In this document: piece after piece, positions 59,932 through 64,000 of the stretch | Position numbering within the stretch: position 1 is the first letter of the stretch | Layout: each line of letters opens with the position of its first letter | Assembly (NCBI GenBank): GCA_938084175.1 | Contig: CALKDR010000001.1 | Location: forward strand, 1 to 64,000 | DNA: 64,000 nucleotides | From: an uncultured Campylobacterales bacterium | Lineage (GTDB): Bacteria; Campylobacterota; Campylobacteria; Campylobacterales; Arcobacteraceae | Reading direction: 5' to 3' | The notes under the pieces: model-generated | What the model was told of the DNA's origin: nothing | What the model saw: only the letters and a program-made list of their open reading frames with translations | Database searches by the model: none | Program-made: the position numbers and the translations under genes

Positions 59932-61056
59932 TTGACTGAAATAGACTATTATGAATTATTAGAAGTAAGCAGAGATGCTGAAAAAGGTACAATTAAAAAA
60001 GCTTATAGAAAAATGGCAATGAAGTTTCACCCTGATAAAAACCCAGGAGATAATGAAGCAGAAGAACAATTTAAAGCAGTTAATGAAGCATATCAAGTAT
60101 TAAGTGATCAAGAAAAAAGAGCTATTTATGATAGACATGGAAAAGCAGGTTTAGAAGGTCATGGACAACAAAGAGGTGGTTTCTCAGGTGGATTTGATGA
60201 CCTAGGTTCCGTTTTTGAAGAAATGTTTGGTTCAGCTTTTGGCGGTGGGGGAAGCTCAAGAAGACAACAAAAATCTTACAATTATAATTTAGATATTACA
60301 GTTGAAGTAAACTTAGAGTTTAACGAAGCTATTTTTGGTTGTAATAAAGATATTAAGTATAAATACAAGACAGCTTGTAAACCGTGTAAAGGTACAGGAG
60401 CTAAAGATGGTAAATTATCTACTTGTTCAACTTGTGCAGGTCAAGGTCAAGTTCATGCAAGACAAGGTTTTATGACATTTGCACAAACTTGTCCAACTTG
60501 TGGTGGATCAGGGAAATCTCCTAGTTCATCTTGTAAAGCATGTAACGGAAAAGGTTATGATGAAGTTAAAGATAACTTTAAAGTAGATATTCCTGAAGGT
60601 GTAAACGATGGAATGAGAATTAGAGTTTCTAATAAAGGAAATATTGCACCTGATGGTTCAAGAGGCGATTTATATTTAGAAGTTTCTGTAAATGAAGACT
60701 CTCATTTTGTAAGACATGATGATGATATTTATTATGAAGCACCTATTTTCTTTACTCAAGTAGCCCTTGGTGGAAAAATTAAAATACCTGGATTAAGAGG
60801 TGAGTTAGAACTTGATATTCCTGTTGGTGTTAAAGACAAACAACAACTTACATTTAGAAATGAAGGTGTTAAATCAGTTCAAGGTCATGGAAAAGGTAAT
60901 TTAGTTGTACAAATTAAAATTGAATACCCTAAAAAAATAAATGACGAACAAAAAGAACTTTTAGAAAAACTACAAGAAAGCTATGGTGTTGAGAGTAAAC
61001 CTCATGAATCAAGTTTTGAAGGTATGTTTGCTAAAGCAAAGAAGTGGTTTTCTTAA
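59932..61056 (+). CDS. dnaJ: Molecular chaperone DnaJ
   Basis: TTG start with SD aggag; J-domain [17 protein letters not shown] region, four CxxCxGxG-type zinc motifs. Confidence 0.97.
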   Translation: MTEIDYYELLEVSRDAEKGTIKKAYRKMAMKFHPDKNPGDNEAEEQFKAVNEAYQVLSDQEKRAIYDRHGKAGLEGHGQQRGGFSGGFDDLGSVFEEMFGSAFGGGGSSRRQQKSYNYNLDITVEVNLEFNEAIFGCNKDIKYKYKTACKPCKGTGAKDGKLSTCSTCAGQGQVHARQGFMTFAQTCPTCGGSGKSPSSSCKACNGKGYDEVKDNFKVDIPEGVNDGMRIRVSNKGNIAPDGSRGDLYLEVSVNEDSHFVRHDDDIYYEAPIFFTQVALGGKIKIPGLRGELELDIPVGVKDKQQLTFRNEGVKSVQGHGKGNLVVQIKIEYPKKINDEQKELLEKLQESYGVESKPHESSFEGMFAKAKKWFS

Positions 61057-61158
61057 AAATTACTAATTAAAACTTAGAAGTACTAACTTTATTTCAAATG
61101 TCATAATTAGGTCATATTCCTAGTGTATAAATTTATACATTTATCACAGGAGTATGTT

Positions 61159-61966
61159 ATGTTAAAAACATTATTAATGTTTTTTGGTCTTTGTTCAACT
61201 TTATTTGCTTTAACAGCAGTAAGTGATGAAAATCAAGACCTTCTTTTTACTATGTTAGCTTATGGCAATGAAGGGTCTGTTAACTTAGATGAAATCTTTG
61301 TTGCATTACAAACAAAATTTTTTAAAAAAGCTTATTTAGGAATTATTACAATTGTTCCTTTATTTTTTTTAGTTCATTATTTAATTATTGGACCAAAAGA
61401 ATTCTCTTATAAAGGTAAAAAATATTATTTTATTTAATAGAGTTATTCACGCTATTGCTGCTATTTCATTTATATTATTAATACCAAGTGGTTTAATTAT
61501 GATGTTCGGTTCATATTTTGGTGGTGGAAGCTTTGTAATAGCATGTAAAGATATTCATGCTGTTGTTACTGTTTTATTTATAATAAGTGTAATACCTATG
61601 TTTTTCATGTGGTTCAAAGGTATGCTTTTTACTGGTGATGATATTAAATGGCTTATGATATTAGGTGGATATTTATCAAAATCAAAAGACCAGTTCCTGC
61701 AGGGAAATTTAATGCAGGACAAAAAATGTGATTTTGGGTATGTACAATTGGTGGTTTTGCTATGATTTATACAGTAGATACACTTTATGTACAAGATTTA
61801 GATATGCAGATTTTACATACAGTAGGACTTGCAATAACAACACTATTTTTTATTCATATATATGTCAATGTTTGCTATAAAAGGTTCACTTCAAAGTACT
61901 ATAAATGGGTATAAAGAAGAAGAGGAAGTTAAGATTTTACATAGTTCGTATTATAAAAAAGTATAA
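61159..61966 (+). pseudogene. Formate dehydrogenase gamma subunit (cytochrome b556), frameshifted
   Basis: MLKTLLMFFGLCSTLFALTAVSDENQ.., GPKEFSYKGKKYYF | LFNRVIHAIAAISFILLIPSGLIMMFGSYFGGG..DIHAV, IKRPVPAGKFNAGQKM*FWVCTIGGF.., HTVGLAITTLFFIHIY | MSMFAIKGSLQSTINGYKEEEEVKILHSSYYKKV; one TGA and about three frameshifts. Confidence 0.9.
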
Positions 61967-61977
61967 GAAGACAATTC

Positions 61978-62408
61978 ATCTTAAACTGTTATAAATACTT
62001 TTATTATAATTATCGATTTCTTCATATTTATAAATTAATTCTTGATATTTTAAAGAATAATCATTATATAAAAACGCGTGATCATTATCTTCATCATCTT
62101 TATATTTTCCATATTGGTCTTTAGATGTAGTTGATAATGCACTTATGAAATCAAAAGAATTAACAGATGTTAATATTTCAGCTAGTCTATCTTGTGAAAT
62201 TACATCTGTACTTTTTTATTAGTATTATTTAGTTTATGAAAAATAGATGAATGTAATAAATTACTCAAAGAGAAACTAGTACTAAAAAAACTATTTTTAT
62301 CTTAATATTTATCAATAAGATATGAAAATCCCAATTCAAACTTAATCGTTTTTTAATAAAATTTCATTAATATTTGAAGTAATCATTATAAAACCTTCTT
62401 CTTTTTTT
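61978..62408 (-). pseudogene. Decayed hypothetical gene
   Basis: Minus strand open piece KSTDVISQDRLAEILTSVNSFDFISALSTTSKDQYGKYKDDEDNDHAFLYNDYSLKYQELIYKYEEIDNYNKSIYNSLR* without start; broken upstream frames. Confidence 0.5.
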
Positions 62409-62412
62409 ATGC

Positions 62413-63225
62413 TCAATCTGTTTTTTTAGATAATGCTTTTAACTCATTACAAGAAAAACCTGCTTGTTTTCTTGCTTCAAAATTTAAATCCATTTTTCTT
62501 TTTGTAGAACCTGGAAATACGTCTTCAATAATTTCTAAATATGTAGAATCATAAGGCAGCTTTTCTAAATCACAAGCATACTTGTACCAAATATCACCCT
62601 TTGATACGTGATCAACTTCTTCTTCCAATATTGTTTCTAAAACTTTTACTATTTTTCTATTAAATGGGTCATTATTAGATTTTAGTTTTTGCATAATTTT
62701 AGGGTTTTGATCTAAACCATTTGCTTCTAAGTATCTAGGAACAGCCGCCATTCTTCGTAAGAATGTAGGAGTATCTTGTAATGCTTCAAATAAGTTTTTG
62801 TGAACAGGGAAATCACCATATTTACCATCTAACTGTCCTAATAAATCTTCAAGCATCAAATAATGCCTTATTTCATCACTAGCAACTTCTAAAAAATCTT
62901 GATAATACTTAAGTGGTAAATTCTTAAATCTTAGTGCAGCATCAAGTGCTAAATCTATAGCTGAATACTCAATATGTAAAACAGTATGAATTAAATATTT
63001 TTTGCCTTCATCTGTATTAAAATTCTTTATTTTTGGCAAAAGAGTGGGTTTAATAATTTCTAAAAAAGGTGCGTAAGATGGCTCTACTAAAGTACAAGGA
63101 GTATAGGACTCATTAAATACAAAATCATTATTTAAAAATTTTGTATAAAAGTTATTAAACTTTTCTATTTTGCTTTTTGGATCACTTGTTAGTAAAACAT
63201 CTTCAAGTGTAATAAAATAATCCAT
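62413..63225 (-). CDS. DUF455 (ferritin-like) family protein
   Basis: LIHTVLHIEYSAIDLALDAALRF, EIRHYLMLEDLL, PRYLEANGLDQNP, EEEVDHVSKGDIWY. Confidence 0.88.
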   Translation of the reverse strand: MDYFITLEDVLLTSDPKSKIEKFNNFYTKFLNNDFVFNESYTPCTLVEPSYAPFLEIIKPTLLPKIKNFNTDEGKKYLIHTVLHIEYSAIDLALDAALRFKNLPLKYYQDFLEVASDEIRHYLMLEDLLGQLDGKYGDFPVHKNLFEALQDTPTFLRRMAAVPRYLEANGLDQNPKIMQKLKSNNDPFNRKIVKVLETILEEEVDHVSKGDIWYKYACDLEKLPYDSTYLEIIEDVFPGSTKRKMDLNFEARKQAGFSCNELKALSKKTD

Positions 63226-63279
63226 TCATAACCTCTTTCTTGATATAATTTTACCAATTTTAGCGAACTAAGGTTTAAA

Positions 63280-63873
63280 ATGGATATAAAAGTACAGCCA
63301 ATGGGTGATTATCAAACAAATTGTTATGTAGTTACAATTGATAACAAAGATTTAATAATTGATCCAGGAATGGATTCATTAAGATGGATTAAAATGCAAG
63401 TTACAAATCCTATTGCAATATTAAATACACATGGACATTTTGATCATGTATGGTCTAATCAAGAAGTTAAGGATGAATATAACTTAAATATTTATACACC
63501 TCAAGATGATAATTTCATGTTAAAGAAGGATCCTTATGGAATGGGAATGCCTCCATCAAATGCTGATGTATTAATTCAACCTGATGAAGAAATAGAAATT
63601 CAAGGTATTAAAATAAAATTCCATCATTTCCCTGGACATACACCAGGATGTTCTGCAATTCAAATAAATGAGCATTTATTTACAGGAGATTTTATTTTTA
63701 AAGGTACTATAGGAAGATTTGATTTCCCTATGTCTGATGCTTCATTAATGAAACAAAGTATTCAAAAAGTTCTAACTTGGCAAGATGATTATCACATTTA
63801 TCCAGGTCATGGAGATAAAACTACTTTAAGAAGTGAAATACATACATTAAAACAATGGGAAGCAACTATATAA
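63280..63873 (+). CDS. MBL-fold metallo-hydrolase (glyoxalase II-like)
   Basis: ILNTHGHFDHVWSNQEV, HHFPGHTPGCSAIQI, LFTGDFIFKGTIGRFDFP, YPGHGDKTTL. Confidence 0.93.
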   Translation: MDIKVQPMGDYQTNCYVVTIDNKDLIIDPGMDSLRWIKMQVTNPIAILNTHGHFDHVWSNQEVKDEYNLNIYTPQDDNFMLKKDPYGMGMPPSNADVLIQPDEEIEIQGIKIKFHHFPGHTPGCSAIQINEHLFTGDFIFKGTIGRFDFPMSDASLMKQSIQKVLTWQDDYHIYPGHGDKTTLRSEIHTLKQWEATI

Positions 63874-63883
63874 AGGGCTTATT

Positions 63884-64000
63884 TTGAATCAAACATGTGA
63901 AAATATTATAAAAAATGAAGAATTAAAACTTTTAAATAACCTAGATTATATTTATATATCAATATTTAATCATTTAAAAAGAGAATATAATATTAGTCAA
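63884..64000 (+). CDS. 5' end of a gene (partial, runs off window)
   Basis: TTG-start frame MNQTCENIIKNEELKLLNNLDYIYISIFNHLKREYNISQ open to window edge. Confidence 0.5.
   Translation, partial: MNQTCENIIKNEELKLLNNLDYIYISIFNHLKREYNISQ

Noticed and set aside
15543-62408. Possible stop-codon recoding (TGA/TAA as sense) to rescue broken genes
   Set aside because: Broken genes also carry frameshifts and deletions, while surrounding core genes use standard stops; ordinary pseudogenisation explains them.

Overview
AT-rich chromosomal window whose gene content looks like Campylobacterota, most likely an Arcobacter-group bacterium (inferred from protein character, not from any search). Most of it is ordinary core genome: glyS, rsmG, ribA, hemB, argF, hemN, lgt, polA, kdsB, rnhA, alr, nadE, trxA/trxB, peroxiredoxin, glnS, lptB, tsaE, trpD, argG, dUTPase, recR, dnaJ. 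Accessory blocks: a carbohydrate/polyol ABC-transporter locus with a SorC-type regulator (1-6178), a D-amino-acid locus (ridA-dadA-small membrane protein-alr with a divergent YheO/DauR-like regulator; 34038-37997), and a two-component locus (43564-45604). The most distinctive signal is gene decay. Three separate HQWRQP-type sensor kinases, an nrdD/nrdG operon, a formate dehydrogenase gamma subunit, an IS3 transposase next to a truncated response regulator, and an OmpR-type response regulator with one in-frame stop are all broken. Non-coding structure of note: a perfect 21-bp inverted repeat between recR and dnaJ, a 13-bp inverted repeat in the sugar-locus divergent region, overlapping alternative hairpins after the solute-binding-protein gene, a ~209-bp IS256-like internally deleted element, and a consensus sigma70 promoter before the DauR-like gene. 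Several unlisted small ORFs (27-51 aa) were found by eye. I did not find a convincing wholly new multi-gene system, CRISPR array, rRNA or tRNA.
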